Positions 1-10,544 of a stretch of DNA of 64,000 nt are shown one piece after another; position 1 is the first letter of the stretch, and every line of letters begins with the position of its first letter. The DNA lies in assembly GCA_028023455.1 (NCBI GenBank), contig JAQFVV010012513.1, positions 1,932,001-1,996,000 of the forward strand. The letters are read 5' to 3'. Under the pieces are notes generated by a model that worked only from the letters and a program-made list of their open reading frames with translations, had not been told where the DNA came from and made no database searches. This stretch comes from Epiperipatus broadwayi (lineage: Eukaryota > Onychophora > Udeonychophora > Euonychophora > Peripatidae). The position numbers were made by a program, and so were the translations under genes.

Positions 1-828
1 TAAACGAATGTTTTTTCTTACTTCTCCCTCATTTCTAATCCGAAAAGTGGTCGTCGACTTCTAAAAATACATTGTTGATATATTTATAAAGAAAATAAAA
101 TAAAAGGAAAGAAAAGCGAGACTCAACTACTTTAATGCAAATTATTTGAAATGGTACTTTATAATAGCTTGAAACCTTAACATTTTTGTTTTGCAAAAAT
201 AAAAAGAAACGTAAAATACTTAGCAGTAACACTTAATAAAATAAAATAATCATAAAAACCAAATGGTTTCTGAAAATAAAATAACAGCTTCGATTATTTA
301 TTAAATATAGTTTAAACAACACCAACTATCAATGTATAAACGCTAACGAAATTTAGTTTAGTGGTTAATGCCTTTTATGGTTAAGTTTATGAAAGATTTA
401 TTACTATATGGTGCATACTTTGGCAGAAAGCGGCGTTCATTCAGTAAGTAAAAGTGGTAGATTCCATTGCCGAAACTTCAAGAATCGATTTTCAAAAAAA
501 AAAAAAACAGCCTTGCCAATTGACTGTAATTTTTGGACTTACTAATCAATATGTTGCTCAAATGTCATTTGACCTCTTGAGTAACTGGTTGTTATTTATG
601 TAGTTATTTAATTAATAATACGCTAATGCGTTGAAGGTGAAACTATTCCACATAATTTATTTAGGCTGACTGCTTTCAGAGTTTCGTTATTCCATAATCA
701 TAGCTTTGTAGATTGTCAACGTAATTGTATGCAAATATATTTAAATGAGAAATATTGTTTATATCTTCTATTCAAATAAATATGACATTTTCAGAATATG
801 CAAATTATAATAAATGTAACAGTATTAG
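1..828. other. A+T-rich stretch without recognised genes
   Basis: Nothing coding is supported here. Open frames are short and low in complexity, and one poly(A) run lies near 496-507. No tRNA, terminal repeat or transposon domain was seen. Confidence 0.5.
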
Positions 829-1085
829 ATAAACAATCCAAATAATAAAGTTTGTTATCGAATAATATTTCTGTAGTGTAATTTTCACTACGCCATTCTC
901 ACACAAGCTAGGAATTGTTTCTGTCTGCTTTTAACAATTTGTGGAGAGGTGTAATCAAAAACATATGACCAAAGATGTCAAAAAGATGTATGATCCCCAA
1001 GATGCATATTTCATGCTAAACCAGCACTCATCAGTTGGCCCAGATTACAATCTCTCACACATATCCTTATCATCATCTAATATAC
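829..1085 (-). repeat. Hammerhead-bearing repeat, form A (copy 1)
   Basis: Read on the minus strand this block is collinear with 62820-63075 on the plus strand. Both have the hammerhead core, then a segment containing CATATG, a second shared segment ending near a reverse-complement GTAGTG, and a shared A+T-rich end. The match over more than 200 bases shows a dispersed repeat rather than chance similarity. No open frame is present, so the element is non-autonomous. The core is annotated separately at 996-1040. The ends are approximate because no clean target duplication was found. Confidence 0.7.
996..1040 (-). ncRNA. Hammerhead-ribozyme-like motif (best copy)
   Basis: On the minus strand the order is stem I strand CCAA, CTGATGA (1028-1034), a 15-nt stem II segment (1013-1027) with five pairs GTGCT/AGCAT around a GGTTT loop, GAAA (1009-1012), a very short stem III and the trinucleotide ATC, then TTGG (997-1000) closing stem I. 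These are the invariant parts of a type-I hammerhead, with cleavage predicted after the C at 1001. Stem III is only two pairs plus a small loop, as in the minimal hammerheads described in PLEs and retrozymes, which often work better as dimers. Activity is inferred from the core and pairing only. Confidence 0.7.
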
Positions 1086-1510
1086 ACATATAGATGGATA
1101 ATCACTACAGTTTATTTGATAAGTGCCAACTAACTGCCCTCACAACTTTGCCACACATCACTTTATGAAAATATGTGAATATTGTTTATTAGTCATTCAT
1201 TAGACTAAAAATTTTGCATTTTATTCATTAGTTAGATAATTTCTAGTTTAATGATTGGCTAATAAAAATTGCTAATGGAGTTTGTTTTATCTGAAAAGAA
1301 ATGTATTTACACATCACATTTTTAATTGTTTCTTTAATCTATCAACAATAGTGATATCTTTTATGTTTTGGTATACATTAAAAATATATGGATGTACAAT
1401 GGAATGCATAACCTTTATGTGTTATTCCAAGTCCTTCTATCAAATATATATATATATATGAAAAACAAAAACAAGTTAAATTCATGTAACTTGCTATCAC
1501 TTGTATTTAT

Positions 1511-1685
1511 GATCAATAGATGGCGTTTTACCAAAAACACTGAACAAGTGTAAGTTTGTCTACATAAACGATAGCTTGAAATCAGCAGACAAAACAAAAG
1601 AGATAGTGAATGCTGACTCTTTTTTCGTTTATGTAGACAAATTTACACTTGTTCGGTGTTTTTGGTAAAACGCCATCTATTGATC
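1511..1685. repeat. Inverted repeat, 61-bp arms
   Basis: Arms 1511-1571 and 1625-1685 are near-perfect reverse complements with a 53-bp spacer. They are followed directly by an AT run and the RTE fragment at 1702. No transposase frame lies inside, so this may be a foldback/MITE-type element or a head-to-head repeat pair. Confidence 0.8.
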
Positions 1686-1701
1686 ATATATATATATATA
1701 T

Positions 1702-2263
1702 TAAAGATTGATTATGATGAATTAGAAGAAGTTAAGAGTTACAAATATCTTGGTCAGATTATTAATACAGATGGAAACATAATGGAGGAAATTAATCATA
1801 GAATTAAACTTGGTTGGAGTGCAGTTTTTAACAAATGTGTTTCACCAGTTCTTACTTATGGATCTGAGACTTGGACACTTAATAGAAGAGCAATACAGAG
1901 ACTTCAGACCACTCAAAGAAGTATGGAGAGATGTATGTTGGGAGTACAAGAAGAGATCGTAAATGTAATGAATGGGTAAGAGAACAAACAGGTGTTACTG
2001 ATCTCATTAAAAAAATTAAAAGATTGTAGTGGAGTTGGGCTGGGCATATTGCTAGAAAAGACGATAATAGATGGACAATTGAAATTTTAAACTGGATTCC
2101 AAGAGATTGTAAAAGACCCAGAAAGAGACCACATGTAAGATGGATGGATGAAATAAGAAAGTGTGCAGGGGTGATGTGGAGAAGAGAAGCCAAAGATCGG
2201 AGAAGATGGATTAAACTTGGAGAGACCTTCATCCTGCAGTGGATTGATAAAGGTTAATGATGA
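1702..2263 (+). pseudogene. RTE-type LINE, 3' fragment of reverse transcriptase
   Basis: The translation matches the C-terminal part of the RTE polyprotein at 36101-37210, from the KIDYDELEEV segment through SYKYLGQII, YGSETWTLNRRAIQRLQTTQ and the W/R-rich C-terminus. The copy is 5' truncated, as is usual for LINEs. Compared with the longer copy it lacks about 57 bp (19 codons in frame) between GWSA and the FNKC segment near 1823, and it has lost one A near 1948 that shifts the frame. It ends near 2258 in a short GATGATT tail, like the other RTE copies here. It is non-functional. Confidence 0.9.
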
Positions 2264-3149
2264 TTATATATATATATTATTTTGCGGGTTCATCCATGTT
2301 AAAAACTTTTAATATTAATATACTGACATTTTGACTTGGTCACACAAATCATCCACAGAGTTATAAAAGGTATAAAATATGTATTTTATATATTTAACCC
2401 GTGCAAATCTTCATTTTAACATATATATATAACTTGATTGCTCACATTTCAATTTATGTTTTGTTTACATTTCAATATGTATCATATAATGTTTTACCAG
2501 TAAGCAATCCAATGTATATTGCTCACTGAAAATGAAATAGAAAATATTCAAACAATTTTCCCAAATGTTATGATATTTCAACAACATTCTCTGTGAATAA
2601 ATATAATGTTCATACTTATTCATAGAGGGCAGTCCTGAAGTATCAAAAAAATTGGGTGGGTAATTAAATGTTTTATAAGTGTATAGTACTTTTCAGTATA
2701 TGGACATATATATAAAACAGATATGTTTTTGCAACTATAGTATGCATATACAAATTAAGATTATTATAGATGTCTAAGTTTTTAAATAAAACAGACCACA
2801 AAATGACAGATTCTTCCAATGGATTTTACATTTTACGATGCAATCCAATAATATTAGCAGGCTTGTTTTTCTGGTTCATATCATCCATAAATTTAATGCT
2901 TCAATGAATAATTATTTTTTATCATGATTATAACTTTAATTAGTAGCAAGCAAATAATAGTGTCATAAATAAGCTTTTCACTTTTTATTATTTCTCTAAA
3001 TAGAAAATCTACTCTTTTTTAATACATAGTTCATTTCCAAATATTATTTTTCACACCATTTTACTAACTTTAAGTTTATCATGTGAGAAAAATATTTTAC
3101 AAATTCTTTTAAATTATACATAGAAAACATTTTATTAAATAAAATATAT
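2264..3149. other. A+T-rich stretch without recognised genes
   Basis: No coding frame, RNA gene or repeat family could be recognised. Short AT microsatellites occur at about 2264-2277 and 2421-2430. Confidence 0.4.
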
Positions 3150-3425
3150 ATAAAAGATTCGAACCCAGACTTTTACATGACCCTCAACTCTCCATGCCAT
3201 CTTATATTGCTGATCTACCTGATCGCACACTTGTTGAAAAGATAAATAATCATCAATATATGTATTTTATGCTAAACTAGCATTCATTAGTTAGTCCAGA
3301 TTACCATCTTACACATACATGCTATAAGTGCTCAGATATATATTAAGATAGCCAATATTTGTACTTTAGTGGACAGGTTTCAGACTATTCCAACCCACAA
3401 CTCTTCAACCATCCATTTCATTGAC
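3150..3425 (-). repeat. Hammerhead-bearing repeat with tRNA-like part, form B (degenerate)
   Basis: On the minus strand this copy has the shared segments of form B: an outer part near 3360-3425, the damaged core at 3251-3296 (CTAATGA for CTGATGA, AAAA for GAAA, a still complementary stem II), then the segment at 3150-3240. That last part contains GGTTCGAATC (3156-3165, minus), an RNA polymerase III B box. Its relatives lie near 30180, 39100, 49430, 57540 and 59820. Confidence 0.6.
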
Positions 3426-3674
3426 AATCTGATAATGGAACATTCAATGGGGGAGGTGGTAAAAAAAGACACTGATATTTTCAACCAATTTAACATGAAT
3501 AAAATGTAGTTAATAAATAAAAACACATTAGATTTAGTGAAATCATTTCCAGACAAAAAATAACTTGCCATGTTATTTACAATACAGACTGATAAAATTT
3601 ACTACATTTATGAATTTTAATTTTTATATTGTTTTTTTTTTATTATTTATATTTTTTAAACAGTAGCAATTGTC

Positions 3675-3850
3675 TTCAAATTGTAGTGCTAGCCATTCAA
3701 AGCCATAGCTAGAAGATTAGTGCATCAACATCTCTACTTGGTGCCTACTAATTTAATATCTTCAGACTTGTTTCTAACTTGTGGCCTTCATCAGCAATGC
3801 AAACATTGTACCCAGAACTTTGGCTCTAATCCAATTCTCCAGAATCCAAT
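3675..3850 (-). repeat. Family D repeat, hammerhead-like core
   Basis: On the minus strand it carries CTGATGA, a 13-nt spacer, GAAAC and a following GTC. It shares flanks with 4240-4445, 27520-27934, 49085-49360 and 54131-54280. Together with 4240-4445 it forms a widely spaced inverted pair. Confidence 0.6.
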
Positions 3851-4239
3851 TTTTATTTTTTTAGTTAAGTATAAATGTATGAGATCTAAAAAACTCAATA
3901 GTGTTTTGAATCCAAGTTTATTGGCTGGTATAGTCATACAGATCAGAACTCCATATAGTAACTATACATTTGTGTTTTCCCGAAGGTTTGTGATGATAGG
4001 GTTTTACTTGTATTTTTATATTGGACTATTTCCATCATCTAATATGGGGAAATAGACAAATATAAAAATAACAAATATCTATACATTTGTTGACTTTGAT
4101 GAGGGTGGTGACTATGGTTATTATAAAACCAATGAGGTATGTATGCCTATACAAGTGAAAAAGCTTGGATTTAAAAATTGGGTTCATAGGTTAATAGTTA
4201 ACTAAAATAATACAGGAAGGTTTCAGTATGGTTGCTATA

Positions 4240-4445
4240 GATTCTAAGATTTAGGTGCAGTGCTCTTAGAGCCATAGTTTCTCACTGATGAAGCACACAA
4301 GCTAGAAACTAATCTGGGGATATTAGATGAGTAGGCAGTAGTTAGAGATTTTATGCACACAATTTTTACTACGCATTGATTACTATGGTTTGCAATGGGT
4401 ACCATTACCGTATGGAAAGTTTGATACTGTTTTAAGAGATTGTAC
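4240..4445 (+). repeat. Family D repeat, hammerhead-like core
   Basis: The core CTGATGA is at about 4281, then a short segment in which AGC and GCT can pair, then GAAAC. Bases before CTGATGA (TTTCTCA) can pair with TGGGGA after the would-be cleavage site, with G-T wobbles, as in hammerhead stem I. Stem II has only three pairs and an extra A, and stem III is mismatched, so this is a degenerate or divergent form. Its inverted counterpart lies at 3675-3850. Confidence 0.55.
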
Positions 4446-4687
4446 AGGCACAAGAAATAATGGCCATGTGATGTTTTGGTGGCTATTTACATTTTTATGG
4501 ATAACTTATAATCAAAATAATTTGCATTGATACAACATATACAATACATACCACAGATTTATCATATTTGTAAATTCAAAAACTAAATTTAAAACTATTA
4601 TTTTAAAAATAAAACATTAAAAGCAATGTAAAAAATACAATATGTTTGTATATGCCAAAAGACATTTTTAAGTAAGTAGCTTTAAGG

Positions 4688-4997
4688 CAGTGGTAGTCAA
4701 CTTGGTTCATCCTACCCACTAGTGGCCGTTCCGGCCTTCATGGTGGGCAGTAGGGATTTCGTCCGACACTGAAGCATTTTCTTTTTTTTTTTAAATTTAA
4801 TTGACTTTTTTAAAAAATTTCATAGAGATTAATATGCCTTAGCTTGCAGTAACTCTGCTTTATAAATTTTATAAAATAAAGTTACTTCCCTACTTTATAA
4901 ATCACCATTACTGTGGAACTGATGGGCGGTTAGAAAATTTTACTACTAACAGAGATACAAAAGTGGGTGGTAGGTATAAAGTGGCTTACTACCCCTG
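4688..4997. mobile_element. hAT-like MITE with 8-bp target duplication
   Basis: The ends read CAGTGGTAGTCAAC on the left and, reverse-complemented, CAGGGGTAGTAAGC on the right, an imperfect 14-bp terminal inverted repeat of the hAT type. The flanks 4680-4687 (CTTTAAGG) and 4998-5005 (CTATAAGG) agree at seven of eight positions, the length typical of hAT insertions. The 310-bp element has no transposase frame and would need a hAT transposase in trans. The combination of terminal repeats and duplication makes the boundaries firm. Confidence 0.8.
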
Positions 4998-5005
4998 CTA
5001 TAAGG

Positions 5006-6255
5006 TATAGCATTTTCTTGAGATCAGTTATCATTCTGTTTTCTTTAACCCTCTGGGAGAGTCTAAATCAAACATATTTTTAAATTTTCTTTTGTAACAA
5101 AATAAAAACATTGCTTATATTTTCCATTTTAACTCACTTATACTCTGACACATTCTATTGTCCAAAAAAATGAGAATTTTTGGAAACGTTCAACCTTTAT
5201 ATTTTATAAAACTTTTGTTCTATACTAACACTCAATAAATTGGACTTGATTTTCTTTTAATTGAATGTTATAAGTGAATAATATTCTTAAAAGACATATT
5301 TAAACATTTTAAATATTTAAAAACTGATATCAATATACAATAAATATACACATAATTATGTAAACACTAAAACTAATATTAAATAAATTTGTTTTTTTTT
5401 TCCTGAATAAATAAAGGTAGATTTATGACACTTTTATCAAATTCTACTTTAAAATATATTTTTTGTACAAAAATTACGATATTTAAAAATATTTTAACAC
5501 CAAGTTAATTTTGACACATGATATAATAAACACAATGGAATTGTTTCTTTATATTACAGTCAAGTTATTTAACGTTTATTTCTAAAAATACAATGTAAAT
5601 GAATAAATTGAATGTTTACCTGTGTATTTCTTTATAATAACCAGCCACTAGTGTGGAAAAGTAATCAAAATATTATTTGTAAATAAGCAAAAAATCATTT
5701 TAAATTATACTTCAAAATAATCCTGTAAAAACTAGACTTGAAGGGTTAGACTTTAGGGTATTTTTTTTTTTTTTTGGAAAAAGAACACAGGAGATATCCA
5801 CAAGATTCTGCATGATACTGACCACTTATGACTTTATTGAACTTTAACAATGAAAACATTATTTGAAAATGTATTTTAAAACCAAAACTCACAGGTAATT
5901 ATCACTTAGGATAATATTAATAATATGTTCTAAAAATAAGAGACAACACCTGAGAAAATCACTGATTTCTAATTAAGGTGAGGCTTTCATGCCAATATAA
6001 ATACTGTATATTATTTGCCTATTTATATACATTATTTAACATTTATGCATATACATTAATGCACCCATAAAATGACTAGCAAAAATAAATTTTATATAGT
6101 ATTCATTTTGATACATACAATGTAAAATATACAGCTCAGGTATTTTAATGCTACATATAAAATATTCAACCTCAAGTTACAGTGTTTGAAAATAACATCT
6201 CACATTAAGCATAAACATAAGAAAGCTTACCAATCTACAAACAATTTTTGTGTAG
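5006..6255. other. A+T-rich stretch without recognised genes
   Basis: No supported gene or repeat family was seen. A poly(T) run is present at about 5760-5776. Confidence 0.4.
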
Positions 6256-6256
6256 A

Positions 6257-6285
6257 TGATGATAATGATGATGATGATGATGATG

Positions 6286-6377
<92 letters not shown>

Positions 6378-6378
6378 T
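6257..6378 (+). repeat. (GAT)n/(AAT)n microsatellite
   Basis: GAT repeats to about 6287 pass into about 30 AAT units. Apparent reading frames across it (poly-N, poly-I, poly-L) are artefacts of the repeat. Confidence 0.98.
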
Positions 6379-6985
6379 GTGATAAAATGTAAAAACTATA
6401 ATGTCTGCATGATTTTATATTTGCAATCATTCAGCAGACATTTTGTTGTAATAGCAAGATAGTTCATGATGTAATTTAAAGAAATCAAGTGTTTAGAATT
6501 TACTTAAAATAAACAATTATTAGTATTTTCTACACTTATATTTTTTAAAGCAAATTATCTTAGTGAATAATTGAGCTGATACGTTTTGAAACCGTGGATA
6601 TGAAGGTTGATAACCTCTAGTATATTTGGCAAAATGGTTGTGTACTAATCATTTCAAAATACTCAAAATATTAATAATAGAAAGAACTTTAGAAAATTAA
6701 AATATCAAATTAATAATAATTGAGAAATAAATAATTTCAATTACTTTTATAAATATCAAAGAAATTGATAAATGATTCTTTTTCTTTATTTGTATCTGTG
6801 ATTTATTTGTTAGCAAAAATATTGCTTAGAAATATACAGTATGGATTTGTTCCTTTTTAATCACAAGAACCGTTAAAACATTTTCATTTTATTAGTTTGA
6901 TGATACTCAGTGAATTTTATAACATTTTTGAAAATATTAGTTTATTAGTATGATTAATATATATTACTAATTCTATGTTATATAA
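6379..6985. other. A+T-rich stretch without recognised genes
   Basis: No coding, RNA or repeat signal was recognised. Confidence 0.4.
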
Positions 6986-7172
6986 AGAGCTTGCAAATAA
7001 GCTCTTAACAAGCTTTGCAGATTATCCCTAACCCCTGACCAGTTTTTGCTACTGACTTCCTCAGTGAGATGCTAGGATATTCAAGCATTAGATTAAAAAT
7101 GCCAGGGCAAGTCCAACACTTTATTCAATAGATAACTCTTAAGTATAAAATCTGAAATTTTCAGATATCCAT
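6985..7172 (-). repeat. Family E terminal-type repeat, hammerhead-like core
   Basis: On the minus strand a decayed core reads CTGAGGA, spacer, AAAAC and GGTC. Its neighbours match the palindrome at 28811-29130, including a shared segment with CCATATG. It directly precedes the PLE endonuclease remnant, so it may be that element's terminal repeat, but its orientation is opposite to the coding frame. Confidence 0.55.
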
Positions 7173-7760
7173 ATGTCTTCCAATCCAGCTATCACTGTGG
7201 AACAGAGCAAAAGAAGTTTGTTCAGAAACTGGCGATTTGGAAAAAGAAAAAAAATCTATATAGAACAAACCCTTATGAAAAATGATTATTCGTCAGCTGT
7301 TATTAAGAAAACATTAAATGGACAACAAAAAGAACCATCAAGAGAAAAGACAATTATTGGTAGTGTAGTGTACCCATGCTTTCCAAAAATAGAAGACAAA
7401 TTAAGGAAAATCTGCAATCAGTATAATATCAGAACAGCTTTCCAGAGCCATACCACACAATGAGAAATTCTAACTTCTACAAAGCCTAAACTTGAAATGC
7501 TGAAAAGAAAAAAACTGCATCTCTGAAATACCATGTGAATGTGGAAAAACATCTATTGGTAAGACCAGCCATCCCATTCAAAAGTGCTTTCAAGAACATA
7601 AACTGATGATTAGAAGAGAGAAAACAGATGTGTCTAAGGTAGCAGAACTATGTACCAATGAACATATGTTATGTTCAATTGGGAAAATACAAAAATATTG
7701 GATAGAGAAGAAAAGGTACAAAGAAGAAAATTTAAAAAAGCTTCTCACATGATAATGGCA
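7173..7760 (+). pseudogene. Penelope-like element, decayed GIY-YIG endonuclease region
   Basis: An open frame of 96 codons begins at 7173. After a stop and shifts, 7525-7600 still spells IPCECGKTYIGKTS, the CxC and YIG signature of the C-terminal GIY-YIG endonuclease of PLEs, followed by QEHKLMIRR and a TNEH segment. In intact PLEs this domain nicks target DNA to prime reverse transcription. The RT domain is missing, and several stops and frameshifts interrupt the rest, so it is a fossil. Assignment rests on the motif and its order after a basic linker. Confidence 0.75.
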
Positions 7761-7894
7761 AAAAATTCCATAACCCAACCTAACTATACATAATGTATGG
7801 AAAGCACTAATCAACTTTGCTCTAAGGAAAAAAATGGAGAAATCAGGAGGAAACCTCATAGATAAGTGAATGAAATTACTATATACTGTTGCCT

Positions 7895-8050
7895 TTGACA
7901 GGATGGCTCAGTTGATTAGAGCATTACTTTAAAATTCAATAATCAAGAATCTAAGGACCCAGGTTCGAATCCTGTGCTAGTACTGTCACTGGTCAGGCCA
8001 GCAACACCTGAAGAAGAGGAAATAAAACTGTTTCTTGAAATGTTGTGCAT
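7895..8050 (+). repeat. tRNA-derived SINE with long 3' part
   Basis: The head contains an A-box-like TGGCTCAGTTGATTAGAGC near 7905 and a B box GGTTCGAATCC near 7962, the internal RNA polymerase III promoter of a tRNA-derived SINE. The 3' part (GTCACTGGTCAGGCCAGCAA and onward) recurs at 26770-26980 as an inverted pair. The tail contains CTGAAGA and GAAA with pairing flanks, but lacks a stem III and cleavage site. Confidence 0.75.
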
Positions 8051-8173
8051 ATGCTAATGTGTTTGCTATGATATTACTAGCAGTTAGTGCATAAAACTAA
8101 CTCGTTTGCTGTGTCATTACTAACAGTTAGTGCATATACTAACTTGTTAGCTGTGATATTACTAACAGTTGAA
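8048..8173 (+). repeat. Tandem repeat, about three copies
   Basis: Three imperfect direct units of 40-45 bp each end in TTACTAACAGTT or TTACTAGCAGTT, immediately after the SINE tail. They may be an expanded SINE 3' end. Confidence 0.8.
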
Positions 8174-8259
8174 TCCATTTGGAATATTCAAATAAAATTA
8201 AACTTTTCTGAAGACATTTAACACACATATTAGATGATGGAAATAGTCCAATATAAAAA

Positions 8260-9055
8260 TACAACCAGAAAACATTGTACCAGATAATATGACAGGTTTC
8301 TTGAATAATATTATGGAAAAATACTAGAAATAAACAGAATTCTTCACATATGTACCCCATCCCCCATACCATCCCAAATCAAATGGGATGGCTGAAAACA
8401 TGGTGCAACAAATAAAAAAGTCTAAAAAAAGTGATTATGGACAATTATAAAATAGGTTATAGGAAATAATGCTGTCACAACATTCAACACTGAACTCAGT
8501 AACTTGCATCACACCTGCAGAACTCTTATTGGGAAGGTGATTGTGAACAAAACTATTATTAATCCACACAGAAAGAAGTATAGAATTGGAGTAGCAGTAT
8601 GGTTTTGAGACATTTTAAGTAAATATTGGCACAAAGGAGCAGTTGAAAAAAGTCTATCAAACTATATAGTAATGATTACGAGTGAAAATGGGGATATATA
8701 TAAATGCCATGAGAATCGTGTTGGTGGTCAAGAAACAACAGAGATATTCAATTTTGAAATGAGAAATGCAGAAACTGAACAAAAAAGGTACAATACCAAG
8801 GAAGAGAGTTACAAAGACTTAAATGATAATGACATAAGAGAAGAACAACCAGATGAAAATGAAAACTCACAAAAGTCTGAAAAACAAGAAGATGCAGTGA
8901 GAGAAAAAAAATCACCCAGACCTATTTGTGAAAAATGTAAACTGGATAGACTTTGCAATTACATGTCGTATGAGTTATGGGGGGTGGGGTTCTCTGGAGT
9001 GGAGAGAAGTGCTATATTTGGCAGAAAATATATATATGCTTTAGTAACTCGATAG
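8260..9055 (+). pseudogene. Ty3/Gypsy integrase remnant with polyprotein C-terminus
   Basis: With two frame changes, 8265-8450 reads PENIVPDNMTGF followed by YHPKSNGMAENMVQQIKKS, matching the D and E segments of the retroviral-type integrase core (DNGTGF and YHPxSNGxAE in this family). A PAELLLGR-like segment follows near 8515. The open frame 8672-9055 (127 codons, acidic and polar) would be the end of the polyprotein. A purine-rich run GGGGGGTGGGG at about 8979-8989 resembles a polypurine tract before a 3' LTR. Gag, protease and RT are absent. The copy is dead. Confidence 0.7.
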
Positions 9056-10105
9056 TGATAAGTTATAAATTTAAGTTTACTCCAGAGAAAAATAATAATG
9101 AAACCTAAATAAATACCTAAGTTTTAAAAGCAATAAAAAAAATTGTTAATAAGTTTAAAAAGAAATGGAAAATAGATTTGGTAAAAAAAAATAATAAACT
9201 TTATTTTAGATAGTTTTTAGTTTAAATTTGATATAAACAAAGAAAGATGGTTGACAGTTAAATTAAATTTAAACAGACAAAGATTGTAGGTTAAAAGCAT
9301 TCTATAAAATATTGCTGAAAAATAAACCAAATTGTTAATTACAAGGCTGGATATAACTAATGATTTTATGAGACAGAAAAAAAACTGTGTATTGTTTAAA
9401 ATAAAACATTAAACTAGTTTTAGAAGCAAACAAACAGATAAAATATTTGAAGCTAATTACTAAGAAATGTGAACGGACATAATTAAAAGCTGGATTGTAA
9501 TTATTGTCATAGAGATGCATCAGAAAATGGAAGTACAATTACATTGGAATGCTGGGAATTTATCAATGATATCAAGTAAAGAAAAAAGGTATAAATAGTG
9601 CATACTAAAAAAGAATGGTTGTAATCAGTTTTTTTGCACTCATTATAATGTTGTTGGTATTGTGTCACGGATATGAGAAGGACCTGAGAATAGTGGAGGG
9701 AGAAGTGCCCAAACTTTCTGCAATGATGGATCTGTCCCAGAGCCCATGCCTCTGAAGGTTTAAAGATAGCAAGCTAGAGAAAGTATAGTGGCAGGATTTG
9801 TTACTCAGAATGATATGGGCGGCTCAGTTAGAACATTAACGGAAGACTATTTATGATAGATGAAAATAAAGTAAATATGATTTCTACTCAGGTAAATCTT
9901 AATTTATGTGCATATTATAAATAAATATATTTAATTATTATTAATAATGTTTTGGAAATTTATAATTTGGTGGTAATTGTTAGTAGTCAGCTTCATAGCC
10001 GAATTCACAACACAAAGATAAAATATAAAGGTAAAGTTGATTAAATATAAAGTTGGAAATTTAATCCAACTATAGCTATGGATTTTTTAAAAGCAAATAA
10101 TTTAC
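9056..10105. other. Non-coding stretch, possible degenerate 3' LTR
   Basis: No gene was recognised. It follows the Gypsy remnant and contains TATAAATA at about 9590 ahead of a short G-rich segment, which could be an LTR promoter. No matching 5' LTR exists in the window, so this is only a suggestion. Confidence 0.3.
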
Positions 10106-10106
10106 T

Positions 10107-10265
10107 GAATGATGTGATGTACTGTGGCTTCTCCTTAAAAGGAGTCAGGAATCTCTCAGCAATTATACCCAGAAAAACCTGTTAGCCACTTTATTTTCTA
10201 TTCCCGACTCTATGTTTTCGCATATTCTGCTCCATCCCATTTCCACAACATAATCTTTGCTTAAG
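10107..10265 (-). pseudogene. CATCA-tailed LINE, 3'-end fragment
   Basis: The reverse complement matches the last about 150 bp of the family at 11720-11870, including the AACAGGTTT segment and the GGAGAAGCC stretch ahead of the tail. Confidence 0.8.
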
Positions 10266-10307
10266 TGTTATTTCTGTGCACTGCTTTCTATTGTCAGATT
10301 TGCAGTA

Positions 10308-10470
10308 TACTTATACAATAAATGAGATGATGGGGTTAGGAGAATTGTTGAGTGTTATTGTGGGAAACAATAGGATTGAAGAATAAATGCATTAATAAAG
10401 AATAGGAAGTCAGGGAGATGGAGAACTAGCATGGAGAGTAAAATGACTTTAAATATACATAGATTTGCTA
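10308..10470 (+). pseudogene. CATCA-tailed LINE, internal fragment
   Basis: It matches 11216-11345 and 11893-12040 (the DALIKNRELE coding region) with stops. It is too short for any function. Confidence 0.75.
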
Positions 10471-10544
10471 TCTTAAAAGAATTGGGAAAAGTGTAAGTAA
10501 ATGAATTCATTTCAAAGTTTCAAATTAAATTTTAAAATATAGAG

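Noticed and set aside
6186-6462. Poly-N, poly-I and poly-L frames
   Set aside because: Artefacts of the GAT/AAT microsatellite. The same applies to the poly-Y/H and poly-I frames at 13882-14157.
7895-8050. Hammerhead ribozyme in the SINE tail
   Set aside because: CTGAAGA and GAAA are present, but GAAA is followed directly by the stem I complement, leaving no stem III or NUH site.
9056-9900. A defined Gypsy LTR
   Set aside because: There is a possible TATA box and polypurine tract, but no second LTR, no clear TG...CA ends and no target duplication.
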